64,000 bases of DNA from Sphingobium naphthae (lineage in GTDB: Bacteria; Pseudomonadota; Alphaproteobacteria; Sphingomonadales; Sphingomonadaceae), in the NCBI RefSeq assembly GCF_020782235.1, contig NZ_JAJGNO010000003.1:1-64000 (forward strand), given 5' to 3'. Positions within the stretch are counted from its first letter, which is position 1, and the number at the start of each line of letters is the position of its first letter. Below, piece after piece: positions 52,370-60,638 of this stretch. The position numbers were made by a program, and so were the translations under genes. The notes under the pieces were generated by a model. That model was not told the DNA's origin. It saw nothing but the letters and a program-made list of their open reading frames with translations, and did no database searches.

Positions 52370-53593
52370 ATGACCGCTATCGCCATCGTCAACGGCAAGC
52401 TGGCTGATCCCGCCGCCGACATGCTGCAGGACGCCACGGTCCTGATCGAAGGCGACCGGATCGTCGCGACCGGGCAGGTCGACCTGCCCGCCGATGTCGA
52501 GCGGATCGACGCGCAGGGCCTTGTCGTCGCGCCCGGCCTGGTCGATCTCGGCGTCTTCGCCACCGACAAGCCGGCCTTTCATTTCGGCGGCATCACGCGC
52601 GCCGCGCTGATGCCCGACCAGCGTGCGCCGCTCGACGATACCGGCCTCATCCGCCAGGCGACGCGCGCGGGCAAGCCCGACTTCTGGGTTCATCCCATCG
52701 CTGCCGCGACTCGCGGGCTTCAGGGCGCGGAAATGGCGGAAATGGGGCTGATGCAGGCCGCCGGGGCGAAGGCGGTCGGCACCGGCCGGCAATGGATCGC
52801 CGATTCGGGCGTGATGCTGCGCGTCCTCGCCTATGCCAACGGCCTTGGCCTCACCCTCATCGCCCATGCCGAAGATGGCGGCCTCACCGCCCGCGCCGTT
52901 GCCACCAGTGGAGAGACGGCGACTCGGCTCGGCCTGCCCCATGCGCCCGCCTGCGCCGAAGCGATGGCGATTGCGCGCGACCTGATGCTGGTGCGCGAAA
53001 CCGGCGCCGCCATCCATTTCCGGCTGGTGACGACGCGCGCGGGCTTCGACCTCATTCGCGCCGCCAAGGCGGAGGGGCTGCGCGTCACCTGCGGCATCAC
53101 CCCTGCCTATCTGTTCCTCAACGATCAGGCGGCGACCGACTTCCGCACCTTTGCGCGCCTGTCGCCGCCGCTGCGCAGCGAAGCCGATCGCCTCGCCAGC
53201 ATCGCCGCCGTCGCCGACGGCACGATCGACGTCATCACCTCGGGCCACGACCCGCGCGGGCCGGAAGACAAGCGCCTGCCCTTCGCCGACGCCGCGCCTG
53301 GCATGGCGGGCGCGGAAACTTTGCTCGCCCTCTCGCTCAACCTCGTGCGCGAAGGCCATGTGTCGATCAACCGGCTGATGACCCTGCTGTCGGCCAATCC
53401 TGCGCGGATCCTCGGCGTCGACGCCGGCAGCTTCGCGCCGGGCAGCGCCGCCGACCTCATCTTCATCGATCCCGATGCGCCCTGGATCGTCGATTCGACG
53501 CGCATGGCCGCTTCGGCCGGCAATACGCCGTTCGACAAGGTGCCGGTGCAGGGCCGCGCCCGCCGCGTGATGAAGGGCGGGACGTTCCTGTAA
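52370..53593 (+). CDS. pyrC': Dihydroorotase-like pseudoenzyme PyrC'
   Basis: 407 aa amidohydrolase fold that associates with PyrB in bacteria with long aspartate carbamoyltransferases. The family zinc motif after PGLVD should read H-x-H, but here it is PGLVDLGVFATDKP, so both metal His residues are missing. The TCEVTPHHL-like motif reads TCGITPAYLF, and the late catalytic Asp region DVITSGHDPRGPED also deviates. It is therefore most likely a structural partner; an active dihydroorotase should be elsewhere in the genome. Confidence 0.88.
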   Translation: MTAIAIVNGKLADPAADMLQDATVLIEGDRIVATGQVDLPADVERIDAQGLVVAPGLVDLGVFATDKPAFHFGGITRAALMPDQRAPLDDTGLIRQATRAGKPDFWVHPIAAATRGLQGAEMAEMGLMQAAGAKAVGTGRQWIADSGVMLRVLAYANGLGLTLIAHAEDGGLTARAVATSGETATRLGLPHAPACAEAMAIARDLMLVRETGAAIHFRLVTTRAGFDLIRAAKAEGLRVTCGITPAYLFLNDQAATDFRTFARLSPPLRSEADRLASIAAVADGTIDVITSGHDPRGPEDKRLPFADAAPGMAGAETLLALSLNLVREGHVSINRLMTLLSANPARILGVDAGSFAPGSAADLIFIDPDAPWIVDSTRMAASAGNTPFDKVPVQGRARRVMKGGTFL

Positions 53594-53608
53594 CGCTCGA
53601 GGCCGCCA

Positions 53609-54889
53609 CTATTGCGGCGTAACGGCCGCGGCCGGCACGGCGCTGCCCTCCGGCTCATCCTTCATCGCGGCGGCCGTCTTCTCCGCCGCCGCCATGACGC
53701 GCAGCACATTCTCGCCCGCCAGCTTGGCGATGGCGACGTCGCTCCAGCCTCGGCGCATCAGCTCCGCCAGCAAAGCCGGGTAGGTCTCGACCCCGCTCAG
53801 CCCTCCGGGCAGGTCGCCGACGCCATCGAAATCGCTGCCGATGCCGACATGGTCGATCCCCGCCACCTTGACGATATGCTCGATATGGTCCGCGACCTGG
53901 CCGATCGTCGCCTTGGGCTCGGGATGCGCGGCTTCCCAGGCGGCCAGCGCTCGCGCCGCGCCGTCCGGATCGCCGATATGCAGCCCGCCAAAGGGCGGCG
54001 CATTGTTGCGCGCGATCTCGGCGCTGCGATCCGCGCCCCAGACCCGGCGCGCCTCCGACACATATTGAGCCGCGAAATTCACCATCACCACGCCGCCATT
54101 GGTCGCCACCTGCTTCAGCACCGCGTCCGACACGTTGCGCGGCGTGTCGCACAGCGCTCGCGCATTGGAGTGGGAGAAGATCACCGGCGCCTTCGTCACG
54201 CGCAGCGCGTCCAGCATCGTCGCCTCGCTGACATGGCTGAGGTCCACCAGCATGCCCAGGCGATTGAGTTCATGCACCACCGCCTCGCCAAAGGGGGTGA
54301 GGCCGTCATGCTGCGGATTGTCCGTCGCGCTGTCGGCCCAGCCGATGGTGCGGCTGTGCGTCAGCGTCAGATAGGATGCTCCGAGCCTCCGATAGGCGCG
54401 CAGCACCGCCAAGCTGCCGTCGATCTGCCCGCCGCCCTCGACCCCGATCAGCGACCCGATCCGCCCGGCCCTGTGCGCGGCGCGCATGTCAGCGGCGGTC
54501 CGCGCGATCTGGAAATGCTGCGGATAGCGGGCGGCCAGGCTGTGGACCATGCCGATCTGGTCCAGCGTGTCCTTGACCTGTTGCACCTGCGGCAGGTCGG
54601 CCGATACCCAGACGGACCAGAATTGCCCGCCCACGGCCCCGGCATGCAGGCGCGTGATGTCGGTATGATAGGTCGCCGGGTCCAGCCGCGTCAGGTCCAT
54701 CGTCCAGCGCGCGTCCTTCGCCTTTTCCGCCAGCGCCTCGGGCCAGTCGTTATGCCCGTCGATCAACGGCGTGGCCTTCAGGATTTTCGCGATGCGCGCG
54801 GCATAGGGCCCGGTGGCGGGCGCATCGGCGGCATGGAGGGCGGGGGAGGCGAACAGCAGCGGCACCAGCGCCAGGGACAGCATCTTCAT
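53609..54889 (-). CDS. Membrane (renal-type) dipeptidase
   Basis: 426 aa zinc dipeptidase of peptidase family M19. Signal peptide MKMLSLALVPLLFASPALHA, zinc ligands HNDW near the start (LIDGHNDWPEAL), the bridging Glu in IGVEGGGQID, and His residues in DLSHVSEATM and IFSHSNARALCD; DHVGIGSDFDGVGDLPGG is a family signature. Exported, cleaves dipeptides, possibly D-residue containing. ATG 54889 gives the signal peptide. Convergent with pyrC' with a 15-base gap. Confidence 0.93.
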   Translation of the reverse strand: MKMLSLALVPLLFASPALHAADAPATGPYAARIAKILKATPLIDGHNDWPEALAEKAKDARWTMDLTRLDPATYHTDITRLHAGAVGGQFWSVWVSADLPQVQQVKDTLDQIGMVHSLAARYPQHFQIARTAADMRAAHRAGRIGSLIGVEGGGQIDGSLAVLRAYRRLGASYLTLTHSRTIGWADSATDNPQHDGLTPFGEAVVHELNRLGMLVDLSHVSEATMLDALRVTKAPVIFSHSNARALCDTPRNVSDAVLKQVATNGGVVMVNFAAQYVSEARRVWGADRSAEIARNNAPPFGGLHIGDPDGAARALAAWEAAHPEPKATIGQVADHIEHIVKVAGIDHVGIGSDFDGVGDLPGGLSGVETYPALLAELMRRGWSDVAIAKLAGENVLRVMAAAEKTAAAMKDEPEGSAVPAAAVTPQ

Positions 54890-54997
54890 GACTGCGCAGG
54901 CTAGGGGCGGCGAGGCGCAAGTCAATCGCTTCTCCCGACCGCGCGATGCCGCGATCGGGGGTGGCTCCGCCGCTCGGGTCTGCTACCTTCGGGCGGC

Positions 54998-55747
54998 ATG
55001 TTGATCGATCCGCTGATCCTGTTGCAGGCCTATTCCATTGGTGTCTTCCCCATGTCGGACGACCGCGACGCGCGGGAAGTCTATTGGGTCGAACCCAAAT
55101 TCCGCGCGATCCTGCCGCTCGAACGGTTCCACCTGTCGCGTTCGCTGGCCAAGGTGCTGCGCCGCGACCAGTTCCGCGTCACCGCCAACCGCGCCTTCGG
55201 ACAGATATTGGCGCTCTGCGCCGCCGCCGCGCCGGATCGCCCGTCGACCTGGATCAACCATGCGATCGAACGCGCCTATGGCGATCTCCACGCCCGCGGC
55301 TTCGCCCATTCGATCGAGGTGTGGGACGGGGAGGAGCTTGTGGGCGGCCTCTATGGCGTCGCGCTGGGCACCGCCTTCTTCGGCGAATCCATGGTCTCGC
55401 GCCGCACCGACGCGTCGAAGGTCGCGCTGGCCTGGCTGGTGGCGCGCATGCGCTTCGCCGGCTTCACCCTGCTCGACTGTCAGTTCATGACCGATCATCT
55501 GCGCTCGATGGGCGCGATCGAGCTGCGCCAGCGCGATTATCTTCAGTTGCTGGGCGCGGCCGTGGGTTCGGTGTCGCTCGGCGCGGAGTCCGACGCATTG
55601 GCGGCGGGTTCGGGCGCGGCGGCGGAACGCGCGTTCGCGCCGCTCGCCGGCTTGGCCGACACCGGTTCGCCCTTGGCGCCCAGCTTGACCGTGTCGGGCC
55701 CGCTTTCGGGCCATTCCATCGCACAGCTTCTGACCCAAACGTCATAG
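54998..55747 (+). CDS. aat: Leucyl/phenylalanyl-tRNA--protein transferase
   Basis: N-end-rule transferase that adds Leu or Phe to proteins with N-terminal Arg/Lys for ClpAP degradation. 249 aa; begins LLQAYSIGVFPMSDDRD, YWVEPKFRAILPLE, EVWDGEELVGGLYGVALGTA and FFGESMVSR, all characteristic. The C-terminus is extended by an Ala/Ser-rich stretch that overlaps the convergent DUF2155 gene by 205 bases, yet still ends in the usual LLTQTS. Confidence 0.95.
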   Translation: MLIDPLILLQAYSIGVFPMSDDRDAREVYWVEPKFRAILPLERFHLSRSLAKVLRRDQFRVTANRAFGQILALCAAAAPDRPSTWINHAIERAYGDLHARGFAHSIEVWDGEELVGGLYGVALGTAFFGESMVSRRTDASKVALAWLVARMRFAGFTLLDCQFMTDHLRSMGAIELRQRDYLQLLGAAVGSVSLGAESDALAAGSGAAAERAFAPLAGLADTGSPLAPSLTVSGPLSGHSIAQLLTQTS

Positions 55748-56205
55748 ATCGGATGCTGCACGACATTGCGGTCGGGCCGGTCGCGGAACAGCCAGCCGGA
55801 AAAGGCGCGGCGCCATTTATTGTCGGCGCTGCTGCGTACGTCCAGCTGCACGAAGGCGCCGGTTTCCTGGATATTCTCCCAGGGCGCGGTCGTCTCGCAC
55901 GCCAGCAGCCGCACGATCGCATCGCCCACGCGCAGCGCCTCGCCCGGCTTCATGGTAAGGTCGCGGGTCAGGCCGTTGCGCTTGTTCAGCAGGCCGATGA
56001 CGGCCGTGCGCTCGGCCATCGGCGTGCCGGGCATCACCCCATTGTCGGCGGCGCGAATGGGCGCGCCCTCGACCTTGACCGGGCCGGACCGATTGGCCGG
56101 CGGCAGGGCGTCGTCATCGCTGCATGCCGCGATCGTCAGGATGCAGGGCAGCGCGATCAGGCACGGAAGGATCGGCGGGAAAATCCCCGCCGGGCGCCAG
56201 CTCAT
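55543..56205 (-). CDS. DUF2155 domain lipoprotein
   Basis: 220 aa. N-terminal hydrophobic segment with lipobox-like LTIAAC, a DUF2155 domain with TAVIGLLNKRNGLTRDLTMK, CETTAPWENIQETGAFVQLD and WLFRDRPDRNVVQHPIYDVW. Function unknown; family members often sit beside complex I accessory NDUFA12, as here. ATGA overlap with the NDUFA12-like gene. Its Ala/Ser/Pro-rich tail is antisense to the end of aat. Confidence 0.9.
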   Translation of the reverse strand: MSWRPAGIFPPILPCLIALPCILTIAACSDDDALPPANRSGPVKVEGAPIRAADNGVMPGTPMAERTAVIGLLNKRNGLTRDLTMKPGEALRVGDAIVRLLACETTAPWENIQETGAFVQLDVRSSADNKWRRAFSGWLFRDRPDRNVVQHPIYDVWVRSCAMEWPESGPDTVKLGAKGEPVSAKPASGANARSAAAPEPAANASDSAPSDTEPTAAPSN

Positions 56206-56600
56206 GCCGCGTCGGGGCTCCACGCCTCATAGTCGCCGGTCGCCTTCTGGCGCAGGCCGCCCTTTTCGAGCGCGCCCGACGGGCGATAGGCATTGGCGGT
56301 GCCGGTCGCGTTGGGGGTGGATTCCTTTTCCCAGATGCGCGGCGGCGGCAGGAAGCTTTCGGGCGCGCCCTCGATCGAATGATGCAGCCAGCCATGCCAT
56401 TCGGCCGGCACTCGGCTGGCGTCGTTCGCGCCCTTGTAGATGACCCAGCGGCGGGTCAGGCCATTGGGGTCCTTGCCGCCTTCGAAATAGACATTGCCCT
56501 GATGATCCTCGCCGACCTTGCTGCCCTTGCGCTTGGTAAAGAGCCAGGTGCCGAAGGTGGCGCCATTCCACCAGGTGAAGATGTTAGCCAGGATTCCCAT
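56202..56600 (-). CDS. NADH:ubiquinone oxidoreductase NDUFA12-family subunit
   Basis: 132 aa accessory subunit of respiratory complex I found in alphaproteobacteria and mitochondria. TWWNGATFGTWLFTKRKGSK, RRWVIYKGANDASRVPAEWH and GWLHHSIEGAPE are diagnostic. Start at 56600; the much longer open frame to 57317 upstream is a shadow of the DUF192 gene. Overlaps the DUF2155 gene by four bases, forming an operon. Confidence 0.93.
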   Translation of the reverse strand: MGILANIFTWWNGATFGTWLFTKRKGSKVGEDHQGNVYFEGGKDPNGLTRRWVIYKGANDASRVPAEWHGWLHHSIEGAPESFLPPPRIWEKESTPNATGTANAYRPSGALEKGGLRQKATGDYEAWSPDAA

Positions 56601-56650
56601 GGGCCAAGCGCTTAGCCGCTGCGAAGGACGCGGGCAAGACGGATATGGCC

Positions 56651-57190
56651 TCAGCGCGCCGGGGCGGGGCAGAAATTGAGCTCGGTGGCGCGCCGTTCCG
56701 CCGGCACGGCGCACCCGCCCCAGCTCACCCGGTCGCCTTCCCTGATCCCCAGCTCCGCCGCGCGCCCGCCGCGCAGCTCCAGCACCGCCGCCACCGGCAC
56801 CCCGGCCGACACCGGCTCGCGCGCATAGGGCTGCGCCTGCGCCTTGATGAAGGCGATGCTGCCGTCGGTATGGATGAACAGCATGTCGAGCGGCACCAGC
56901 GTATCCTTCATCCAGAAGCTCGCCGTGCGCGGCGGCTCCATCGGAAAGAGCATGCCGCCATCCGCCGCGATCTCCTTGCGGAACATCAGGCCCTTCGCCT
57001 GCTCCTGCTGCGTGCGCGCCACCTCGACATCGAACCGATGCGCGCCCTTCGCCGTGCGCACGACCACCGGCAACAGCGTGGATGTCCGCGCCGCGGCGCT
57101 GCTGCTGTCGCTTTCGTTGTCGGGCTTGGCCTGCGGAGCGGAGCAGGCGGCGAGCAGGCCGAACGCCATCAGGGTGCGAAGTCGGATCAT
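56651..57190 (-). CDS. DUF192 domain lipoprotein
   Basis: 179 aa with a lipobox (FGLLAACSAP) and a DUF192 domain: DVEVARTQQEQAKGLMFRKE, FPMEPPRTASFWMKDTLVPL, DMLFIHTDGSIAFIKAQAQP, VLELRGGRAAELGIREGD. Family of unknown function anchored in the envelope. It lies 50 bases upstream of the NDUFA12-like gene on the same strand and may be cotranscribed. Confidence 0.92.
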   Translation of the reverse strand: MIRLRTLMAFGLLAACSAPQAKPDNESDSSSAAARTSTLLPVVVRTAKGAHRFDVEVARTQQEQAKGLMFRKEIAADGGMLFPMEPPRTASFWMKDTLVPLDMLFIHTDGSIAFIKAQAQPYAREPVSAGVPVAAVLELRGGRAAELGIREGDRVSWGGCAVPAERRATELNFCPAPAR

Positions 57191-57300
57191 CCCGCCTGCC
57201 TAAAGCGATTCGGCTGCAAGGGGGAGGGGCATTCCTCCGCCGTGCAAGATTGACGCGACGCAGCATCGCGGCCAGTTGTGGGCCGAAAGAGGCAGGGTAG

Positions 57301-57882
57301 ATGCGAATCGTCATCATCGACGACAGCGGCCTGCGCGCTACGGTCCTGGAGGAAGGGCTGCGCGACGCGGGCTATGACGACATTCATATCGTCCCGCCGC
57401 GCGGCGCCTTTGTCGCGCGGCTGGAACGCATGGCGCCCGATGTCGTGCTGATGGATCTGGGCAGCCCCAGCCGCGACACGCTGGAGGAGATGCTGACCGT
57501 CAGCCGCGCGCTCGCCAAGCCGATCGCCATGTTCGTGGACCAGTCCGACGACTCGATGATCGGCGCCGCGATCGACGCGGGCGTGTCGGCCTATGTCGTC
57601 GATGGCCTGCGCAAGGAACGCGTAAAGCCGGTGCTGGAACTGGCGGTGCGGCGCTTCAACGCCTTTTCGCGGATGCAGGCGGAACTGGACGAAGCGCGCA
57701 CAGCGCTCCAGGACCGCAAGATCATCGATCGCGCCAAGTCGATCCTGATGAACCAGCGTGGCCTGTCCGAACAGGATGCCTATGCGCTGCTGCGGTCGAG
57801 CGCGATGAATCAGGGCAGGAAGATCGTCGATGTGGCGCAGGCGCTGATCACCGCCAGCGACTTGCTGGGAGGGGGGCTATGA
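57301..57882 (+). CDS. nasT: ANTAR-domain response regulator NasT
   Basis: 193 aa RNA-binding antiterminator of nitrate assimilation. N-terminal receiver-like domain (MRIVIIDDSGLRATVLEEGL, DVVLMDLGSPSRD) and C-terminal ANTAR domain (LQDRKIIDRAKSILMNQRGL, EQDAYALLRSSAMNQGRKI). ANTAR proteins bind twin hexaloop hairpins in leader RNAs and prevent terminator formation; leaders with an ANTAR-type hexaloop hairpin and a terminator are seen before nasA and nirB downstream. Overlaps nasS by four bases. Confidence 0.94.
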   Translation: MRIVIIDDSGLRATVLEEGLRDAGYDDIHIVPPRGAFVARLERMAPDVVLMDLGSPSRDTLEEMLTVSRALAKPIAMFVDQSDDSMIGAAIDAGVSAYVVDGLRKERVKPVLELAVRRFNAFSRMQAELDEARTALQDRKIIDRAKSILMNQRGLSEQDAYALLRSSAMNQGRKIVDVAQALITASDLLGGGL

Positions 57883-59093
57883 CCATCAATCTGAAGATCG
57901 CCTTCCTGCCGCTCAACGATGCGGCCGTGCTTGTCGCCGCGCGCGAACGCGGCTTTGCCGAGGAAGAAGGCATCGCCCTCGACCTCGTGCGCACCACCAG
58001 CTGGGCGACGCTGCGTGACCGGCTCGTCTTCGGCCAGGTTCACGCCGCGCAGATGCTCGCCCCGCTTGCCGTGGCGGTGACGCTCGGCCTCAGCCAGCAG
58101 CCCGCCGCGCTCGCCGCGCCCTACAAGCTGGGCGTCAACGGCAACATGCTGGTGATGGCCAGCGATTTCGCCAAGGCGCTGGAGCCCGATGTCGCCGCGC
58201 GTCTGTCCGATCCGCTCGGCACCGCCCATGATTTCGCCGCGGCGATCGGTCTGTGGCGACGCAAGCCGGTGATCGGCGTCGTCCACCGCTTTTCCAGCCA
58301 TGCGCTGATGCTGCGCTACTGGCTGGCGAGCGCGGGCGTCGATCCCGACCGCGACGTGGTGCTGCGCGTGCTGCCGCCGTCGCTGACAGTCGAGGCGATG
58401 CGCGCGGGCGAGATTGACGGCTTCATCGCCGGCGAACCGTGGGGCAGCGCGGCGGTCGATGCGGGCCTCGCCGAAACCGTCGCGATCGGCGAGCGCATCT
58501 GGCGGCGCGGCGTGGAAAAGATACTGGCCTTTCGCGAAACCTGGCTGGAGGAGCATCCCGACATCGTCGACCGGCTGCTGCGCGCCATGGCGCGCGCCGC
58601 CGCCTGGTGCGACGATCGGGAAAATCATGCGGTGCTGGCGCAATTGCTGGCCGATCCCCGCCATGTCGATCAGCCCGCCGACCTCATCCAGCGCGCGCTC
58701 GACGGGCAGATCGTCGCGCGCGCGGGCGAAGCGCCGGTCGCCAATCCCGATTTCATGCTGTTCGGCCGTGAAGCGACCCCCTTCCCCTGGCGCAGCCAAG
58801 CGTTGTGGATCTATTCGCAGCTGGTCCGCTGGAAGATGGTCGATCATGATCCTGCGACCGCCCAGGCTGCCGCGCGCGTGTTCCGCCCCGACATATTCCG
58901 CCGCGCGCTCGCCAACAGCGACGTGCCGATGCCGGGCGCCAGCATGAAGGTGGAAGGGGCCGTCGACATGCCGCTGGCCGTGGGCTCGCGCCGCGGCGAG
59001 CTGACGCTCGGCCCCGACCGCTTCTTCGACGGACGCACCTTCGATCCCGAACAGATCGAAGCCTATCTGGCGGGGTTCGCGCCCGGGCGCTGA
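57879..59093 (+). CDS. nasS: Nitrate sensor NasS (NrtA-like binding protein)
   Basis: 404 aa protein resembling nitrate ABC-transporter binding proteins but without a signal peptide, so cytoplasmic. KIAFLPLNDAAVLVAARERG, TTSWATLRDRLVFGQVHAAQ and GFIAGEPWGSAAVDAG are typical. In characterised systems NasS holds NasT inactive until nitrate or nitrite binds. Overlap with nasT fits a stoichiometric pair. Confidence 0.92.
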   Translation: MTINLKIAFLPLNDAAVLVAARERGFAEEEGIALDLVRTTSWATLRDRLVFGQVHAAQMLAPLAVAVTLGLSQQPAALAAPYKLGVNGNMLVMASDFAKALEPDVAARLSDPLGTAHDFAAAIGLWRRKPVIGVVHRFSSHALMLRYWLASAGVDPDRDVVLRVLPPSLTVEAMRAGEIDGFIAGEPWGSAAVDAGLAETVAIGERIWRRGVEKILAFRETWLEEHPDIVDRLLRAMARAAAWCDDRENHAVLAQLLADPRHVDQPADLIQRALDGQIVARAGEAPVANPDFMLFGREATPFPWRSQALWIYSQLVRWKMVDHDPATAQAAARVFRPDIFRRALANSDVPMPGASMKVEGAVDMPLAVGSRRGELTLGPDRFFDGRTFDPEQIEAYLAGFAPGR

Positions 59094-59151
59094 CACGCGC
59101 CGAATTTTGTGCCTTGCAACATGATGCGAATCGCGTGATGATATGGGAGTC

Positions 59152-59277
59152 GCGCGACGAAGCGCGCCGCTATCCGGATGCGCCATCCCAAGGTGGGGAT
59201 CGCCGTCCTCACCATTTTTCGCAGCAAAGCCGCTGACCGGACTCGTCCCTGTACGACGTCCGGGCTGCGGCTTTTTT
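59152..59277 (+). promoter_or_regulatory. NasT-type leader with attenuator in front of nasA
   Basis: The 214-base gap between nasS and nasA can form a hairpin ATCCC-AAGGTG-GGGAT (59185-59200) whose six-base loop has A at position 1 and G at position 4, the ANTAR recognition rule. An upstream hairpin GCGCG-ACGAAG-CGCGC (59152-59167) has the A but not the G. An intrinsic terminator at 59226-59277 follows. NasT binding would favour read-through into nasA. Confidence 0.7.
59226..59277 (+). terminator. Attenuator terminator of the nasA leader
   Basis: Nested stem AAAGCCGC / GCGGCTTT, then CCGGAC / GTCCGG and TCGT / ACGA, ending in T6 at 59272-59277. It stands 31 bases before the nasA start, not behind a gene, which marks it as a regulatory attenuator. 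Confidence 0.85.
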
Positions 59278-59307
59278 CATGTCCATTGCCTTCATGGGGG
59301 ACGTCAC

Positions 59308-60552
59308 ATGGCAACTGCTTATTGGGATCGCGAAGCCGGGGACGAAGCGCCCGCCGCCGCGACCAGCTTCTGGAAGGCCGGCCACGCGCCGACCCTGATC
59401 GCCGCCTTTCTCTATTTCGACCTCGCCTTCATGGTCTGGGTGCTGCTGGGGCCGCTCGCCCCGATGATCAGCCAGACGCTGGCGCTGACGCCCGCGGAAA
59501 AGGGGCTGATGGTCGCCACGCCGACGCTCGCGGGCGCGCTGCTGCGCGTCGTCAACGGCCTGCTGGTGGACCGGATCGGCCCCAAATTGTCGGGCGCGAT
59601 CAGCCAGCTGATCGTCATCGCCGGACTGTTCACCGCTTGGGTGGCGGGGATCGACAGTTTTGCAGGCACGCTCGCTTTGGGCGTCATATTGGGCTTTGCC
59701 GGCGCCAGCTTCGCCATCGCCCTGCCGCTCGCCAGCCGCTGGTATCCGCCCGAACATCAGGGGAAGGCGATGGGGCTTGCGGGCATGGGCAATTCGGGCA
59801 CCGTCCTCGCCTCGCTCTTCGCGCCGATGCTGGCCAAGATGTTCGGCTGGAACGCGGTGCTGGGCCTGGCCTGCATTCCCCTGACAATCGTGTTCGTCGC
59901 CTATGTGATCATGGCCAGGGACGCGCCCAATGCGCCCGCGCCCAAGAAGCTGGTCGACTATTTCCAGCCGCTCAAAGTCGCCGATGCCTGGTGGCTGATG
60001 GCCTTCTACGCCGTGACTTTCGGCGGCTTTGTCGGCCTTGCCGCATCGCTGCCCATCTACTTCACCGACCAGTTCGGCCTCACCCCGATCATCGCTGGCT
60101 ATTGCACCGCCGGCTGCGTCTTCGCCGGGTCGCTGGTGCGGCCGCTGGGCGGCGCGCTGGCTGACCGGATCGGCGGATCGCGCGCCTTGATGATCGTCTA
60201 TGCCGTCGCCGCGCTGGCGCTGGCGGGGGTCGCCTTCGCGCCGACCCTGGCGGTGGCCTTGGCCCTCTTCGTGGTCGCGATGCTGGCGCTCGGCACCGGC
60301 AATGGCTCGGTCTTCCAGCTGGTGCCGCAGCGGTTCCAGGCGGAAATCGGCATCATGACCGGCCTGGTCGGCATGGCCGGCGGGGTGGGGGGCTTCTATC
60401 TCGCCAGCTCGCTCGGCGTCGCCAAGCAGCTCACCGGCAGCTTCGCGCCCGGCTTCCTGATCTTCGCGGGGCTCGCGCTTCTCGCGCTGCTTGGGGTCCT
60501 GCTGGTCAAGACCAAGTGGCGCGCCAGCTGGACCACCGGCGCGCGCATCTGA
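59308..60552 (+). CDS. nasA: MFS nitrate/nitrite transporter
   Basis: 414 aa, twelve membrane helices of the NarK/NasA family. Conserved stretches: APMISQTLALTPAEKGLMVA near residue 50, nitrate signature region GASFAIALPLASRWYPPEHQ and GLAGMGNSGTVLASLFAPML. ATG 59308 follows GGGGGA; the frame extends upstream through the leader without support. Imports nitrate for NirB-dependent assimilation; a nitrate reductase gene should lie beyond the right edge. Confidence 0.93.
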   Translation: MATAYWDREAGDEAPAAATSFWKAGHAPTLIAAFLYFDLAFMVWVLLGPLAPMISQTLALTPAEKGLMVATPTLAGALLRVVNGLLVDRIGPKLSGAISQLIVIAGLFTAWVAGIDSFAGTLALGVILGFAGASFAIALPLASRWYPPEHQGKAMGLAGMGNSGTVLASLFAPMLAKMFGWNAVLGLACIPLTIVFVAYVIMARDAPNAPAPKKLVDYFQPLKVADAWWLMAFYAVTFGGFVGLAASLPIYFTDQFGLTPIIAGYCTAGCVFAGSLVRPLGGALADRIGGSRALMIVYAVAALALAGVAFAPTLAVALALFVVAMLALGTGNGSVFQLVPQRFQAEIGIMTGLVGMAGGVGGFYLASSLGVAKQLTGSFAPGFLIFAGLALLALLGVLLVKTKWRASWTTGARI

Positions 60553-60564
60553 ACAGGGGAGGGA

Positions 60565-60594
60565 GGGAGCGGCCGCAATCGAAAGGCCGCTCCC
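60565..60594 (+). terminator. Hairpin after nasA
   Basis: GGGAGCGGCC / GGCCGCTCCC perfect 10-bp stem with a 10-base loop, 13 bases past the stop; no T-run. May stabilise the message or attenuate. Confidence 0.45.
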
Positions 60595-60638
60595 CATATC
60601 GGCATCCGCCATTCTTCGTCCGAGGGGGACGATTGCTC

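Noticed and set aside
52035..52373. 112-codon forward frame made of [16 protein letters not shown] repeats
   Set aside because: It only reads the 36-bp tandem repeat and overlaps the pyrB end; no independent evidence for a protein.
57187..57317. Extension of the NDUFA12-like frame to 57317
   Set aside because: The upstream part lies over the DUF192 gene in another frame and does not look like protein.
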